Shown: positions 26,408-36,056, numbered from the stretch's first letter. The stretch: 64,000 bases of DNA from Streptomyces sp. R28 (GCF_041052385.1 NZ_CP163439.1:7553001-7617000); one strand, 5' to 3'. Notes: generated by a model from the letters alone, not told the origin. Numbers and translations: made by a program.

Positions 26408-27708
26408 CGACCCTGATGTTCATCCTCGGCATAGTGCTGTTCGCGGTCGGGCTGCTCTTCTCGATCGCCTGGCACGAGCTGGGCCACCTGTCCACGGCCA
26501 AGCTGTTCGGCATCCGCGTGCCGCAGTACATGGTCGGCTTCGGCCCGACCATCTGGTCGCGGAGGAAGGGCGACACCGAGTACGGCATCAAGGCGATCCC
26601 GTTCGGCGGCTACATCCGCATGATCGGCATGTTCCCGCCGGGCCCCGACGGTCGCCTCGAAGCCCGCTCGACCTCACCCTGGCGCGGCATGATCGAGGAC
26701 GCCCGCTCGGCCGCCTTCGAGGAGCTCAAGCCGGGTGACGAGACCCGCCTCTTCTACACGCGCAAGCCGTGGAAGCGGGTCATCGTGATGTTCGCGGGCC
26801 CCTTCATGAACCTCGTCCTCGCGGTGGCCCTGTTCCTCACCGTGCTGATGGGCTTCGGCATCCAGCAGCAGACGACCACCGTGAGCTCGGTCTCCCCGTG
26901 TGTCATCGCCCAGACCGAGAAGCGCGAGGAGTGCAAGGCGTCCGACGACAGGTCCCCGGCCGCGGCCGCGGGCATGAAGGCCGGCGACAAGATCGTCTCC
27001 TTCGGCGGGGTGCGGACCGAGGACTGGAACACCCTCTCCGACCTCATCCGCGACAGCGCCGGCAAGGAGGTGCCGATCGTCGTCGACCGCAAGGGCGAGC
27101 AACTGACCCTGCACGCGAAGATCGCCACCAACTGGGTCGTGCGGAAAGACGCCGGCGGGTCGTACGTCAAGGACGACTACGTCCAGGCCGGCTTCCTCGG
27201 CTTCAGCGCCGCCACCGGCGTCGTCAAACAGGACTTCGGCGACTCGGTGACCTGGATGACCGACCGGGTCGGCGACGCCGTCGACTCCCTCGTCGCCCTG
27301 CCTTCCAAGATCCCCGCACTGTGGGACGCGGCCTTCGGCGACGGCCCGCGCGAGCCGGACTCCCCGATGGGCATCGTCGGCGCGGCAAGGGTCAGCGGCG
27401 AGATCGCCACCCTCGACATCCCGGCCTCACAGCAGCTGGCCACCTTCGTCTTCCTCCTGGCCGGCTTCAACCTCTCCCTGTTCCTGTTCAACATGCTCCC
27501 GCTGCTGCCGCTCGACGGCGGCCATATCGCGGGCGCCCTGTGGGAGTCGCTGCGCCGCAACACGGCGAAGGTGCTGCGCCGCCCGGACCCGGGTCCGTTC
27601 GATGTGGCGAAGCTGATGCCGGTGGCGTACGTGGTCGCCGGAGTCTTCATCTGCTTCACCCTGCTCGTACTCGTGGCGGACGTGGTTAACCCAGTCAGAA
27701 TCTCCTAG
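26404..27708 (+). CDS. Site-2 membrane metalloprotease, RseP/Rip1 family
   Basis: The 434-residue protein is an intramembrane zinc protease that would cleave membrane-bound anti-sigma factors or similar substrates. The zinc ligands are His24 and His28 with catalytic Glu25 in WHELGH of the first membrane segment. A PDZ domain (AAGMKAGDKIVSFGGVRTED) lies near the middle and the third ligand motif PLLPLDGGHI near the end, followed by a last membrane segment. Its ATG overlaps the dxr stop codon. Mycobacterium Rip1 occupies the same position next to dxr and ispG. Confidence 0.93.
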   Translation: MTTLMFILGIVLFAVGLLFSIAWHELGHLSTAKLFGIRVPQYMVGFGPTIWSRRKGDTEYGIKAIPFGGYIRMIGMFPPGPDGRLEARSTSPWRGMIEDARSAAFEELKPGDETRLFYTRKPWKRVIVMFAGPFMNLVLAVALFLTVLMGFGIQQQTTTVSSVSPCVIAQTEKREECKASDDRSPAAAAGMKAGDKIVSFGGVRTEDWNTLSDLIRDSAGKEVPIVVDRKGEQLTLHAKIATNWVVRKDAGGSYVKDDYVQAGFLGFSAATGVVKQDFGDSVTWMTDRVGDAVDSLVALPSKIPALWDAAFGDGPREPDSPMGIVGAARVSGEIATLDIPASQQLATFVFLLAGFNLSLFLFNMLPLLPLDGGHIAGALWESLRRNTAKVLRRPDPGPFDVAKLMPVAYVVAGVFICFTLLVLVADVVNPVRIS

Positions 27709-27722
27709 TCACACGGTGTTCG

Positions 27723-27790
27723 AGGCGGCCCGGGATGCTGGCGGTCTGGTGGGGTTCGCCCCCCAGTGAGCACAGCATCCCGGGCCGCCT
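27723..27790 (+). terminator. Long hairpin between the site-2 protease gene and ispG
   Basis: An 18-bp perfect stem (AGGCGGCCCGGGATGCTG and its complement) encloses a 32 nt loop that itself contains a small hairpin (CTGG...CCAG). It starts 15 nt after the stop codon and probably terminates the dxr operon, leaving ispG with its own promoter. Confidence 0.8.
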
Positions 27791-27912
27791 TCCATTGAGT
27801 GGGTTTACGGGCCGTGATGTGCTGGGGTGAGGCCCCGTGCCGTAATCTCGAAGCCTGGAGCCCGCTGCTGACGGGACCGGACCTTGATCCACGACTTGGG
27901 GTTGCACAGCAG

Positions 27913-29070
27913 ATGACTGCGATTTCTCTCGGCATGCCGTCCGTTCCGACCAAGCTCGCCGAGCGCCGGAAGAGCAGGCAGATCCAGGTCGGGACGGTGG
28001 CGGTGGGCGGCGACGCCCCGGTCTCCGTCCAGTCCATGACGACGACCCGTACGTCCGACATCGGCGCCACCTTGCAGCAGATCGCCGAGCTGACGGCGTC
28101 GGGCTGCCAGATCGTGCGCGTGGCCTGTCCGACGCAGGACGACGCGGACGCGCTCGCCACGATCGCCCGCAAGTCCCAGATCCCGGTGATCGCGGACATC
28201 CACTTCCAGCCGAAGTACGTGTTCGCCGCGATCGAGGCCGGCTGCGCCGCGGTCCGCGTCAACCCCGGCAACATCAAGCAGTTCGACGACAAGGTCAAGG
28301 AGATCGCGCGGGCCGCCAAGGACCACGGCACCCCGATCCGCATCGGCGTCAACGCCGGCTCCCTGGACCGGCGCCTGCTCCAGAAGTACGGCAAGGCGAC
28401 GCCGGAGGCCCTGGTCGAGTCGGCGCTCTGGGAGGCGTCCCTCTTCGAGGAGCACGACTTCCGGGACATCAAGATCTCGGTCAAGCACAACGACCCGGTC
28501 ATCATGATCGAGGCGTACAAGCAGCTGGCCGCCCAGTGCGACTACCCGCTCCACCTCGGCGTCACCGAGGCGGGCCCGGCGTTCCAGGGCACGATCAAGT
28601 CGGCGGTGGCGTTCGGAGCCCTCCTCTCCCAGGGCATCGGCGACACGATCCGCGTGTCCCTGAGCGCGCCCCCGGCCGAGGAAGTGAAGGTCGGCATCCA
28701 GATCCTGGAGTCCCTGAACCTCAAGCAGCGCGGCCTGGAAATCGTCTCCTGCCCGTCCTGCGGCCGCGCCCAGGTCGATGTCTACAAGCTGGCCGAAGAG
28801 GTCACCGCGGGCCTGACCGGCATGGAGGTCCCGCTCCGCGTCGCCGTCATGGGCTGCGTGGTGAACGGCCCCGGCGAGGCCCGCGAGGCCGACCTCGGCG
28901 TCGCCTCCGGCAACGGCAAGGGCCAGATCTTCGTCAAGGGCGAGGTCATCAAGACCGTCCCCGAGTCCAAGATCGTCGAGACCCTCATCGAGGAGGCCAT
29001 GAAGCTGGCCGAACAGATGGAGGCGGACGGCGTGGCAAGCGGCGAGCCGTCGATTTCGGTGGCGGGCTGA
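27913..29070 (+). CDS. ispG: 4-hydroxy-3-methylbut-2-en-1-yl diphosphate synthase
   Basis: A 385-residue [4Fe-4S] enzyme of the MEP pathway that reductively opens the cyclic diphosphate MEcPP to HMBPP. The TIM barrel begins IQVGTVAVGGDAPVSVQSMT and includes ADIHFQPKYVFAAIEAG. The cluster ligands are the cysteines of SCPSCGR and of GCVVNGPGE in the C-terminal domain. ATG 27913 matches the usual family N-terminus; an open extension to 27799 crosses promoter-like sequence and was rejected. The ribosome site is weak. The tandem repeat array starts 15 nt after the stop. Confidence 0.96.
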   Translation: MTAISLGMPSVPTKLAERRKSRQIQVGTVAVGGDAPVSVQSMTTTRTSDIGATLQQIAELTASGCQIVRVACPTQDDADALATIARKSQIPVIADIHFQPKYVFAAIEAGCAAVRVNPGNIKQFDDKVKEIARAAKDHGTPIRIGVNAGSLDRRLLQKYGKATPEALVESALWEASLFEEHDFRDIKISVKHNDPVIMIEAYKQLAAQCDYPLHLGVTEAGPAFQGTIKSAVAFGALLSQGIGDTIRVSLSAPPAEEVKVGIQILESLNLKQRGLEIVSCPSCGRAQVDVYKLAEEVTAGLTGMEVPLRVAVMGCVVNGPGEAREADLGVASGNGKGQIFVKGEVIKTVPESKIVETLIEEAMKLAEQMEADGVASGEPSISVAG

Positions 29071-29084
29071 CAGGACGCTTCATG

Positions 29085-29535
29085 GACGCCGGCCGGAGCA
29101 TCAGCCCGTCCGGCGTCTGAGGACGAGGCCGCACCGTCCCTGGCCCCGCCTACCCACTGGGGGGTGTCCGTACCGCGGTCTCTCTCGGCGTCGGCCCGCA
29201 TCATCCAGTCATCCAGCCCGTCCGGTGTCCGAGGCCGAGGTGTTGTCACCGTCCCTCGCCCCGCCCAGCCGCTGGGGGTGTCCGGCGCGTTGGTGGCTCT
29301 CGGCGTCGGCCCGCATCATCGAGCCTGTCCGGCATTCGAGCCCGTCCGGCAAGCCGTCGGGCGTTCGAGGCCGAGGCCGCACCGCCCCCAGCCCCGTCCA
29401 CCCGCCGCAGGGCGTCCGTACCGTCGGTCTCTCTCGGCGCCGGTCCGCGGCGTCCAGCCCGTCCGGCGTTTGAGGACGAGGCCCGTTCAGGGCCGAAGCG
29501 GGGGTCTGGGGGCCGCAGGCCCCCAGGGGCGGTGC
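29085..29535. repeat. Degenerate tandem repeat array downstream of ispG
   Basis: About 3.5 units of 112-124 bp occur in tandem. Each begins with CAGCCCGTCCGG or a variant (29102, 29214, about 29338, 29455), continues with GAGGCCGAGG-type sequence and GCACCGTCCC, and ends with GTCTCTCTCGGCGTCGGCCC. The last unit runs into a reverse copy of the left half of the element at 653-836. The first unit forms a hairpin at 29085-29117 (GACGCCGG/CCGGCGTC) that can terminate ispG. The remaining sequence to 29645 shows no gene. Confidence 0.7.
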
Positions 29536-29645
29536 GTCGGCCGACGGTCACATGCAAACGGGCGGCAACCCCCACGGGGCGGCACGGCAAAGCTTCCGCA
29601 GGTACAGTGCGGGGATCAGCAGAACCCCAGCGTGAGGCCCCGTAC

Positions 29646-30494
29646 GTGTTGACCCAGACCACCTCACGGGTGCTCGAACCGAGCGACCTGGACGCCGCGC
29701 TCGCCGTCCTCGACCGCGAGCCGGTCACGAACGCCTTCGTGACGTCCCGCGTCCAGATCGCCGGCCTCGACCCGTGGCGCCTCGGCGGCGAGATGTGGGG
29801 CTGGTACGAGGGCGGCATGCTGACGTCCCTGTGCTACGCGGGCGCCAACCTCGTTCCGATCTGCGCCACCCCGCGAGCGGTACGGGCCTTCGCCGACCGC
29901 GCCCGCCGCGCGGGCCGCCGCTGCTCCTCCATCGTCGGCCCCGCCGAACCCACCGCCCAGCTGTGGGGCCTGCTGGAGCCCAGCTGGGGCCCGGCCCGCG
30001 ACGTCCGCGGCCACCAGCCCCTCATGGTCACCGACCGCATGCCGACCGACATCACCCCGGATCCGTACGTCCGCCGCATCCGCAAGGACGAGATGGAGAC
30101 GATCATGCCGGCGTGCGTGGCCATGTTCACCGAGGAGGTGGGCGTCTCACCGCTGGCCGGCGACGGCGGCCTCCTCTACCAGGCCCGGGTCGCCGAACTC
30201 GTCGGCTCCGGCCGCTCCTTCGCCCGCCTCGACCGCAACGGCAAGGTCGTCTTCAAGGCCGAGATCGGCGCCGCCACCGACCGCGCCTGCCAGATCCAGG
30301 GCGTCTGGGTGGCCCCCGAGTACCGGGGCCAGGGCCTGGCAGCCCCCGGAATGGCGGCGGTCCTGCGCTACGCCCTGGCGGACGTGGCCCCGGTGGTGAG
30401 CCTGTACGTGAACGACTTCAACACGGCGGCGAGAAGGACGTATCAGCGGGTCGGCTTCCAAGAGGTCGGCGCGTTCATGAGCATCCTGTTCTGA
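29646..30494 (+). CDS. GNAT acetyltransferase with N-terminal DUF4081-like domain
   Basis: This 282-residue protein has a first half of the DUF4081 type (LDAALAVLDREPVTNAFVTSR, WGWYEGGMLTSLCYAGANLV) and a C-terminal GNAT domain whose acetyl-CoA loop is visible as VWVAPEYRGQGLAAPGM, with the closing SLYVNDFNTAARRTYQRVGF. The acceptor is unknown. The GTG at 29646 is preceded by GTGAGG at 9 nt; a TTG follows directly and could also be used. It lies between ispG and proS, together with a second GNAT gene. Confidence 0.85.
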   Translation: MLTQTTSRVLEPSDLDAALAVLDREPVTNAFVTSRVQIAGLDPWRLGGEMWGWYEGGMLTSLCYAGANLVPICATPRAVRAFADRARRAGRRCSSIVGPAEPTAQLWGLLEPSWGPARDVRGHQPLMVTDRMPTDITPDPYVRRIRKDEMETIMPACVAMFTEEVGVSPLAGDGGLLYQARVAELVGSGRSFARLDRNGKVVFKAEIGAATDRACQIQGVWVAPEYRGQGLAAPGMAAVLRYALADVAPVVSLYVNDFNTAARRTYQRVGFQEVGAFMSILF

Positions 30495-30611
30495 GGGCGT
30501 CCCCGTCGAGGGGCAGCCGGGCAACTCCGCCCAAGGCGCGGGGAACTGCGCGCGCAACCACAGACGAGCCGCACCCGGAACACAGCGCGAACCCACCTGT
30601 AGGCTCCCCAC

Positions 30612-31178
30612 ATGCGCCTTCCCGGTCACGGACACCGCCGCCACGCCGACGACATCGTGATCGGCCCCCTGGACCTGCCGGCCCGTGTGGACGAGGCCCT
30701 GGGCGTCCAGGCCGTAGCCTTCGGCCTGGGCCCGGACGAAGTAGCCGTACGCCGTCAAATCGTCCTGCGTCACATGACCTACCCGGGAGCAAGGGCCCTC
30801 GGCGCGACCGCAGCGGAGCGCCTCGTCGGATTCGTCTACGGCATGCCCAACGACCGCGCCCACTGGTGGTCCACCATCGTGCAGCCGTACCTCCGGGCCC
30901 AGGGCTACGACGACTGGCTCGACAACTCCTTCGTCATCACGGAACTCCACGTCCACCCTCGCTACCAGAACCGAGGCGTGGGCCGCTCCCTGATCACCAC
31001 GATCACGGACAGCGCCACCGAACCCCGCTCGATCCTCTCGGCGATCGACGTCGAAAGTCCGGCCCGCGGCCTCTACCGCTCCCTCGGCTACCAGGACCTC
31101 GCCCGCCAGGTCCTCTTCCCGAGCGCCCCCAAGCCGTACGCCGTGATGGGCGCCCCTCTCCCGCTCCGCCGCCGTTAA
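30612..31178 (+). CDS. GNAT acetyltransferase
   Basis: A 188-residue single-domain GNAT protein. The acetyl-CoA binding loop is LHVHPRYQNRGVGRSLIT and the end of the fold reads SPARGLYRSLGYQDLARQVL. The substrate is unknown. It starts with ATG 30612 and is separated from the preceding GNAT gene by 117 bp that contain a fragment (GGCGCGGGGAACTGCGCG) of the dispersed repeat also seen near 10000. Confidence 0.82.
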   Translation: MRLPGHGHRRHADDIVIGPLDLPARVDEALGVQAVAFGLGPDEVAVRRQIVLRHMTYPGARALGATAAERLVGFVYGMPNDRAHWWSTIVQPYLRAQGYDDWLDNSFVITELHVHPRYQNRGVGRSLITTITDSATEPRSILSAIDVESPARGLYRSLGYQDLARQVLFPSAPKPYAVMGAPLPLRRR

Positions 31179-31285
31179 CCGATTTCCACCGTCCCGTACC
31201 GCCCGGCTAACCTCCTGCCATAGACCTCCCCCATCCTCGGCCGCGCTCGAGCGGGGGACCCCCATCCAGCAGGAGTACGAGAACG

Positions 31286-32989
31286 ATGGCGAACGCACCG
31301 GTCCAGCGCATGTCCCAGTTGATGGCGAAGACGCTGCGCGACGACCCGGCGGACGCCGAGGTCCTCAGCCACAAGCTGCTCGTCCGGGCCGGCTACGTCC
31401 GCCGCACGGCGGCCGGCATCTGGTCCTGGCTGCCCCTCGGCAAGCGGGTCCTCGCCAACGTGGAGCGCATCGTCCGCGAGGAGATGGACGCCATCGGCGC
31501 CCAGGAGGTGCTGCTCCCCGCGCTGCTGCCGCGTGAGCCGTACGACGCGACCGGCCGCTGGGACGAGTACGGCCAGGAGCTCTTCCGGCTCAAGGACCGC
31601 AAGGGCGGCGACTACCTCCTCGGCCCCACCCACGAGGAGATCTTCACCCTGCTGGTGAAGGACCAGGCGTCCTCCTACAAGGACCTGCCGGTCATCCTCT
31701 ACCAGATCCAGCACAAGTACCGTGACGAGGCCCGTCCGCGGGCCGGCATCCTGCGCGGCCGCGAGTTCCTGATGAAGGACTCCTACTCCTTCGACACCGA
31801 GGACGAGGGTCTCGCGAAGTCCTACGCCCTGCACCGCGAGGCCTACCAGAAGATCTTCGCGCGCCTCGGCCTCGACTACCGCATCTGCGCCGCCACCGCC
31901 GGCGCGATGGGCGGCTCCAAGTCGGAGGAGTTCCTCGCCCCGGCCGGCGCCGGCGAGGACACCTTCGCGGACTGCCCCAACTGTGACTTCGCGGCCAACA
32001 CCGAGGCGATCTCGTACGAGCTGAAGCCGGTGGACGCCGACGGCGTGGCCGCGCTCGAGGAGATCCCCACCCCGGACACCCCGACCATCGAGACCCTCGC
32101 CGCTCACCTCGGCGTCCACGCCTCCGCCACCCTCAAGAACCTCCTGGTGAAGGTCGACGGCGAGATCGTGGCGGTCGGCGTCCCCGGCGACCGCGAGGTC
32201 GACATGGACAAGGTCGAGGCCCACTTCGCCCCGGCCGTCGTCGAGATGGTCACCGAGGCGGACTTCGCGGGCCGCCCCGACCTGGTCCGCGGCTACGTCG
32301 GCCCGCAGGGCCTCGGCGAGAAGGTCAAGTACATCGCCGACCCGCGCGTGGCCCCCGGCACCTCCTGGATCACCGGCGCCAACAAGGACGCCACGCACGC
32401 CAAGAACGTCGTGGCCGGCCGTGACTTCGAGGTCGGCGAGTACGTCGACGTCGTGGTCGTCCAGGAGGGCGACCCCTGCCCGAAGTGCGGCACCGGCCTC
32501 AAGCTGGACCGCGCCATCGAGATCGGCCACATCTTCCAGCTGGGCCGCAAGTACGCCGACGCCCTCAAGCTCGATGTCCTCGGCCAGAACGGCAAGCCGG
32601 TCCGCGTGACCATGGGCTCCTACGGCGTCGGTGTCTCCCGCGCGGTCGCGGCCCTCGCCGAGCAGACCGCCGACGACAAGGGCCTGTGCTGGCCGGCCGA
32701 GGTCGCCCCGGCCGACGTCCACGTGGTCGCCGCCGGCAAGGCTCTGCAGACCGAACTCGCCCTCGACGTCTCCGAGAAGCTGTCCGCGGCCGGCCTGCGG
32801 GTCCTGTGCGACGACCGGGCGGGTGTCTCGCCGGGCGTGAAGTTCACCGACTCGGAGCTGATCGGCGTACCGCAGATCCTGGTGGCCGGGCGGCGCGCGG
32901 CCGAGGGTGTCGTCGAGCTCAAGGACCGCAGGACCGGTGAGCGCGAGGAGCTGACGGTAGACGAGGCGATCGCCCGCCTGACGGCGTAG
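31286..32989 (+). CDS. proS: Prolyl-tRNA synthetase, bacterial type with editing insertion
   Basis: The 567-residue class II synthetase charges tRNA-Pro. Motif 1 lies near EEMDAIGAQEVLLPALLP, motif 2 near YRDEARPRAGILRGREFLMKD and motif 3 near GSYGVGVSRAVAALAEQ. The INS editing domain (about 235-400, with HLGVHASATLKNLLV and VGVPGDREVDMDK) hydrolyses Ala-tRNA-Pro. CPNC and CPKCG pairs flank that domain and may bind a metal. ATG 31286 follows a GGAG site. No T-box structure was recognised in the 107-bp leader. Confidence 0.97.
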   Translation: MANAPVQRMSQLMAKTLRDDPADAEVLSHKLLVRAGYVRRTAAGIWSWLPLGKRVLANVERIVREEMDAIGAQEVLLPALLPREPYDATGRWDEYGQELFRLKDRKGGDYLLGPTHEEIFTLLVKDQASSYKDLPVILYQIQHKYRDEARPRAGILRGREFLMKDSYSFDTEDEGLAKSYALHREAYQKIFARLGLDYRICAATAGAMGGSKSEEFLAPAGAGEDTFADCPNCDFAANTEAISYELKPVDADGVAALEEIPTPDTPTIETLAAHLGVHASATLKNLLVKVDGEIVAVGVPGDREVDMDKVEAHFAPAVVEMVTEADFAGRPDLVRGYVGPQGLGEKVKYIADPRVAPGTSWITGANKDATHAKNVVAGRDFEVGEYVDVVVVQEGDPCPKCGTGLKLDRAIEIGHIFQLGRKYADALKLDVLGQNGKPVRVTMGSYGVGVSRAVAALAEQTADDKGLCWPAEVAPADVHVVAAGKALQTELALDVSEKLSAAGLRVLCDDRAGVSPGVKFTDSELIGVPQILVAGRRAAEGVVELKDRRTGEREELTVDEAIARLTA

Positions 32990-32997
32990 TCGCGCGG

Positions 32998-33062
32998 GAG
33001 GCGCCTTACAACGCTGTTGAAGGAATCCCTCAGAATCTTCTCCGGGTACCTGAAGGCGCCTC
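32998..33062. terminator. Wide inverted repeat after proS
   Basis: Arms GAGGCGCCTT and AAGGCGCCTC, exact complements, are separated by 45 nt and begin 9 nt after the proS stop. It could be a terminator or a leader structure of the following redox operon. Confidence 0.4.
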
Positions 33063-33131
33063 ACAGCTTTCCCTCAGGCCGTTCCCCGACCGTAGGACGT
33101 GACAGAGCGTCACTGCGGGAGGGGAACGGTT

Positions 33132-33284
33132 TTGCGTACCAGGGAGCGGGGTGCCGCGACAGCGGTCCGAAGAGGCGCACAACGCACGGCGGCGGCCGCG
33201 GCGGATTCGTCCTCCTCGTCCTCGTCCTCCTCCGGCCTGACCGTCGGCAGCGGCTCCGCCGACTCCACCTCGGGGGCGTCGTGA
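33132..33284 (+). pseudogene. Ser-rich remnant in front of apbE, possibly of an FMN-binding protein gene
   Basis: A TTG start with a GAGGGG ribosome site opens a 50-codon frame that ends by overlapping the apbE ATG by one base (TGATG). The product is Arg/Ala-rich at first and then holds a run of nine serines followed by a Gly/Ser tail, with no folded domain. In comparable Streptomyces operons a secreted FMN-binding-domain protein, the substrate of ApbE, is encoded in front of apbE and has such a Ser-rich linker. The domain itself is absent here. That this is a deletion remnant is inference; a translation-coupling leader peptide is the alternative. Confidence 0.3.
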
Positions 33285-34252
33285 TGAGCACGGCCCCGCG
33301 TACGACCGCCGCCGCTGACTGGCGTGCCCTCGGCGCGAACGTCCGGCTCGTCGTCACCGACCCGGCACTGCTGGACTCCTGCGACCTGCTCCTGGCCCGG
33401 CACCTGGCCGAGGTCGACGCCACCTGCAGCCGCTTCCGTACGGACTCGGAACTCGCCGCCCTCGACGACGCGGCGGGCCGCCCGGTCCGGGTCAGTCCCC
33501 TGCTCGCCGAGGCCCTGGCGGTCGCCCTGCGCGCGGCCGAGACGACGGACGGCGCCGTCGACCCGACGGTCGGCTCGGCGATGGACGCGGTCGGCTACGA
33601 CCGTGACTTCACCCTGGTCCGCGAGGACGACCGTCCGGTACGGCTGAGGGTGCGGCGTGCTCCCGGCCGGCGTCAGGTGCGGCTGGACCGGGAGACGGGC
33701 ACGGTCGCCGTCCCGGCCGGCGTCCGTCTCGACCTCGGCGCCACGGCCAAGGCCTGGGCGGCCGACAAGGCTGCCGCGATGCTCGCCGAAGCGGCCGGCT
33801 GCGGGGTGCTCGTGAGCCTCGGCGGCGACACGGCCGTCGCGGGCGAACCCCCGGCGGGCGGCTGCCAGATCCGCGTCCAGGACGTCACGGGCCCGGTCGA
33901 CGAGACGCCCGCGCAAGGGCCGTACGCCACCGTGGGCCTGCACAGCGGCGGCCTCGCCACCTCGGGCACGGGGGCCCGCAACTGGCGCCGCGGCGGCCAC
34001 GCCCTCCACCACATCGTCGACCCGCGCACCGGCCTGCCCGTCCGCTCGCCCTGGCGCACCGTCTCGGTCGCCGCGGCCACCTGCGCGGACGCCAACGCGG
34101 CCAGTACGGCGGCCCTGGTAAAAGGCGCGGACGCGGAGCCCTGGCTGGCGCGGCTGGGACTTCCGGCACGGCTGGTCACCCAGGACGGGACCGTGGTCAC
34201 GACACCGGGCTGGCCGGCCCCCGCCGCCTCCGACCTGGAGGCAGCCGCGTGA
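33284..34252 (+). CDS. apbE: FAD:protein FMN transferase
   Basis: The 322-residue ApbE-family enzyme attaches FMN covalently to Thr or Ser of partner flavoproteins with FAD as donor and Mg2+. Typical motifs are DATCSRFRTDSELAAL, TDGAVDPTVGSAMDAVGYD, VRLDLGATAKAWAAD, LVSLGGDTAV and the signature HHIVDPRTGLP with a TSGTGARNW loop before it. No signal peptide or lipobox is evident from the ATG at 33284. It overlaps the ferric-reductase-like gene by four bases. Its usual flavin-acceptor protein is not intact next to it. Confidence 0.88.
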   Translation: MSTAPRTTAAADWRALGANVRLVVTDPALLDSCDLLLARHLAEVDATCSRFRTDSELAALDDAAGRPVRVSPLLAEALAVALRAAETTDGAVDPTVGSAMDAVGYDRDFTLVREDDRPVRLRVRRAPGRRQVRLDRETGTVAVPAGVRLDLGATAKAWAADKAAAMLAEAAGCGVLVSLGGDTAVAGEPPAGGCQIRVQDVTGPVDETPAQGPYATVGLHSGGLATSGTGARNWRRGGHALHHIVDPRTGLPVRSPWRTVSVAAATCADANAASTAALVKGADAEPWLARLGLPARLVTQDGTVVTTPGWPAPAASDLEAAA

Positions 34253-34830
34253 CCTCCGAAACCCTCTGGTACGCCAACCGGGCCACCGGCGCCGTCTGCC
34301 TGGTCCTGTTCACGGTCGTCGTCCTGCTCGGCATCGCGGTACGCCTGCGCGGCAGGATCCTCGGCCTGCCCCGCTTCGGCACCGTCTCCCTGCACCGCGC
34401 TCTCTCCCTCTGGGCCACCGCGTTCCTGGCACTGCACATCGCGTGCGCGGTGTTCGACAGCTACGTCGGCATCACCGCCCTCGACGTCCTCGTCCCCTTC
34501 GCCTCCGCCTACCAGCCCCTGTGGCTGGGCCTGGGCACGGTCGCCTTCGACCTGATGCTCGCGGTCCTGGTCACCAGCCTGCTGCGGGAACGCGTCGGCC
34601 ACCGCACCTGGCGGGCCGTGCACCGGCTGGCGTACGCCTCCTGGCCGGTCGCCCTGATCCACGGCGTCGGCATCGGCACGGACACCGGCACCGACTGGAT
34701 GACCTGGCTGACCGTCGCTTGCGTGGCCGTCGTGGTCGCCGCCTGCGGCATCCGCGTCGCCCACGCCGCCCGTGCCGCCCGCCGCACCCCCGCCGCCCTG
34801 CTCCGCACGGCCGAAGGAGCCCGACCATGA
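34249..34830 (+). CDS. Ferric-reductase-like heme membrane protein
   Basis: A 193-residue integral membrane protein with about five hydrophobic helices. Histidines in the helix segments SLHRALSLWATAFLALHIA and RAVHRLAYASWPVALIHGVG are spaced for two b-type hemes as in ferric reductase-like transmembrane domains (FRD/YedZ type). It would move electrons through the membrane. GTG 34249 overlaps apbE and its 3' end overlaps the NuoF-like gene, so the three were one translationally coupled operon. Confidence 0.85.
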   Translation: MTSETLWYANRATGAVCLVLFTVVVLLGIAVRLRGRILGLPRFGTVSLHRALSLWATAFLALHIACAVFDSYVGITALDVLVPFASAYQPLWLGLGTVAFDLMLAVLVTSLLRERVGHRTWRAVHRLAYASWPVALIHGVGIGTDTGTDWMTWLTVACVAVVVAACGIRVAHAARAARRTPAALLRTAEGARP

Positions 34831-36055
34831 CCATGACCTTCACCGACGTCCACATGGCCCCCCGGATGCTCGCCCCCGGCGGCACCCCGGCCGACCTCCC
34901 CACGCACGAACAGCGCTACGGCCCGCTGCCGCACGGCGACCCCGACGGCCTCCTGCGCGCAGTCGCCGAGTCCGGCCTCACCGGTCGCGGGGGGAGCGGC
35001 GTTCCCGGTGTACCGCAAGCTGCTGTCGGTGGCCGAGGCGGGCCGGTGTACGGGCCGCACGCCGGTCGTCGTGGCCAATGGCGCCGAGGGCGAACCCGCG
35101 AGCCGCAAGGACAGGACCCTGCTGCGCCTGTCACCCCATCTCGTCCTGGACGGCCTGCAGTTGGCCGCCGTCGTGGTCGGCGCGGGGGAGGCCCACCTGG
35201 CGGTGGAGGACGGCGCCGCGTCCTACCTGGACTCGGCCCTGACCCAGCGGCACGGCTACCGGGTGCCCGTCCGGGTCGTACGGCTCCCCGAACGGTTCCT
35301 GTCGGGCGAGTCCTCGGCCCTCGTCCGGTACGTCTCGGGAGGCGCCGCCCTGCCCACGCACCAGAGCCCGCCGGTCCGTGAACGCGGCGTCCACCGGGCC
35401 CCGACCCTGGTCCAGAACGTCGAGACCCTCGCCCACCTCGCCCTGATCGCCCGCTACGGCGCCGACTGGTTCCGCTCCGCCGGCACCCCGGCCCAGCCGG
35501 GCAGCATGCTGTGCACGGTCCATGTTCCGGGACACGAACCCCGGGTCGTGGAAGCCCCGTTCGGCCTGCCGCTGCACCGTCTGCTGCCCCTCGACGGCAT
35601 GTCGGCCGCCCTGCTCGGCGGCTACCACGGCACCTGGATCCCGACCGCCGAGGCATCACAACTCACCCTGGGCCCGGCTCACTTGGGTGCTGGAGTCCTC
35701 GCCGCCCTCCCCGTCGACCGCTGCGGCCTCGCCGAAACCGCCCGTGTGCTGCGCTACCTGGCCCTGCAGTCGGCCGGTCAGTGCGGCCCCTGCCTCAACG
35801 GCCTGCCGCGCATCGCCGCCGCCTTCGCCGCCCCTGGCGTCGGCCGCCCCCGGCCCCCAGGGCAGCACCCGCGCCGACGTAGCCCGCTGGGCCGGCTTGG
35901 TCGAGGGCCGCGGCGCCTGCCACCACCCCGACGGCACGGTCCGTCTGGTCCGCAGCGCCCTGACCACGTTCAGTGACGAACTCGACGCCCACGCAAGCGG
36001 ATTGTGCACCGCGACCGACCGCACGCCCCTGCTGCCCGTACCCCAGGAGACCTGA
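34827..36055 (+). pseudogene. NuoF-like NADH dehydrogenase subunit, broken by two frameshifts
   Basis: The homologous protein is spread over three frames. The first part (34827 to about 34990) reads MTMTFTDVHMAPRMLAPGG up to GLTGRGG. An extra G in the six-G run at 34989-34994 then shifts the frame; the second part begins VYRKLLSVAEAGRCTG and contains NGAEGEPASRKDR, TLVQNVETLAHLALI and the iron-sulfur motif SAGQCGPCLNGLP. A second extra base in the C-run near 35848 shifts to the third frame, which ends ADVARWAGLVEGRGACHHPD to VPQET. With both corrections the gene would give about 408 codons. Both lesions are +1 in homopolymers, so a sequencing error is possible. Confidence 0.75.
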
Positions 36056-36056
36056 A

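Noticed and set aside
31179..31285. T-box or other tRNA-sensing leader before proS
   Set aside because: No T-box sequence, specifier stem or antiterminator was recognisable in 107 bp.
35008..35976. NuoF-like middle fragment as an independent gene
   Set aside because: It starts in the middle of a conserved domain and has no ribosome site; it is part of the frameshifted gene.
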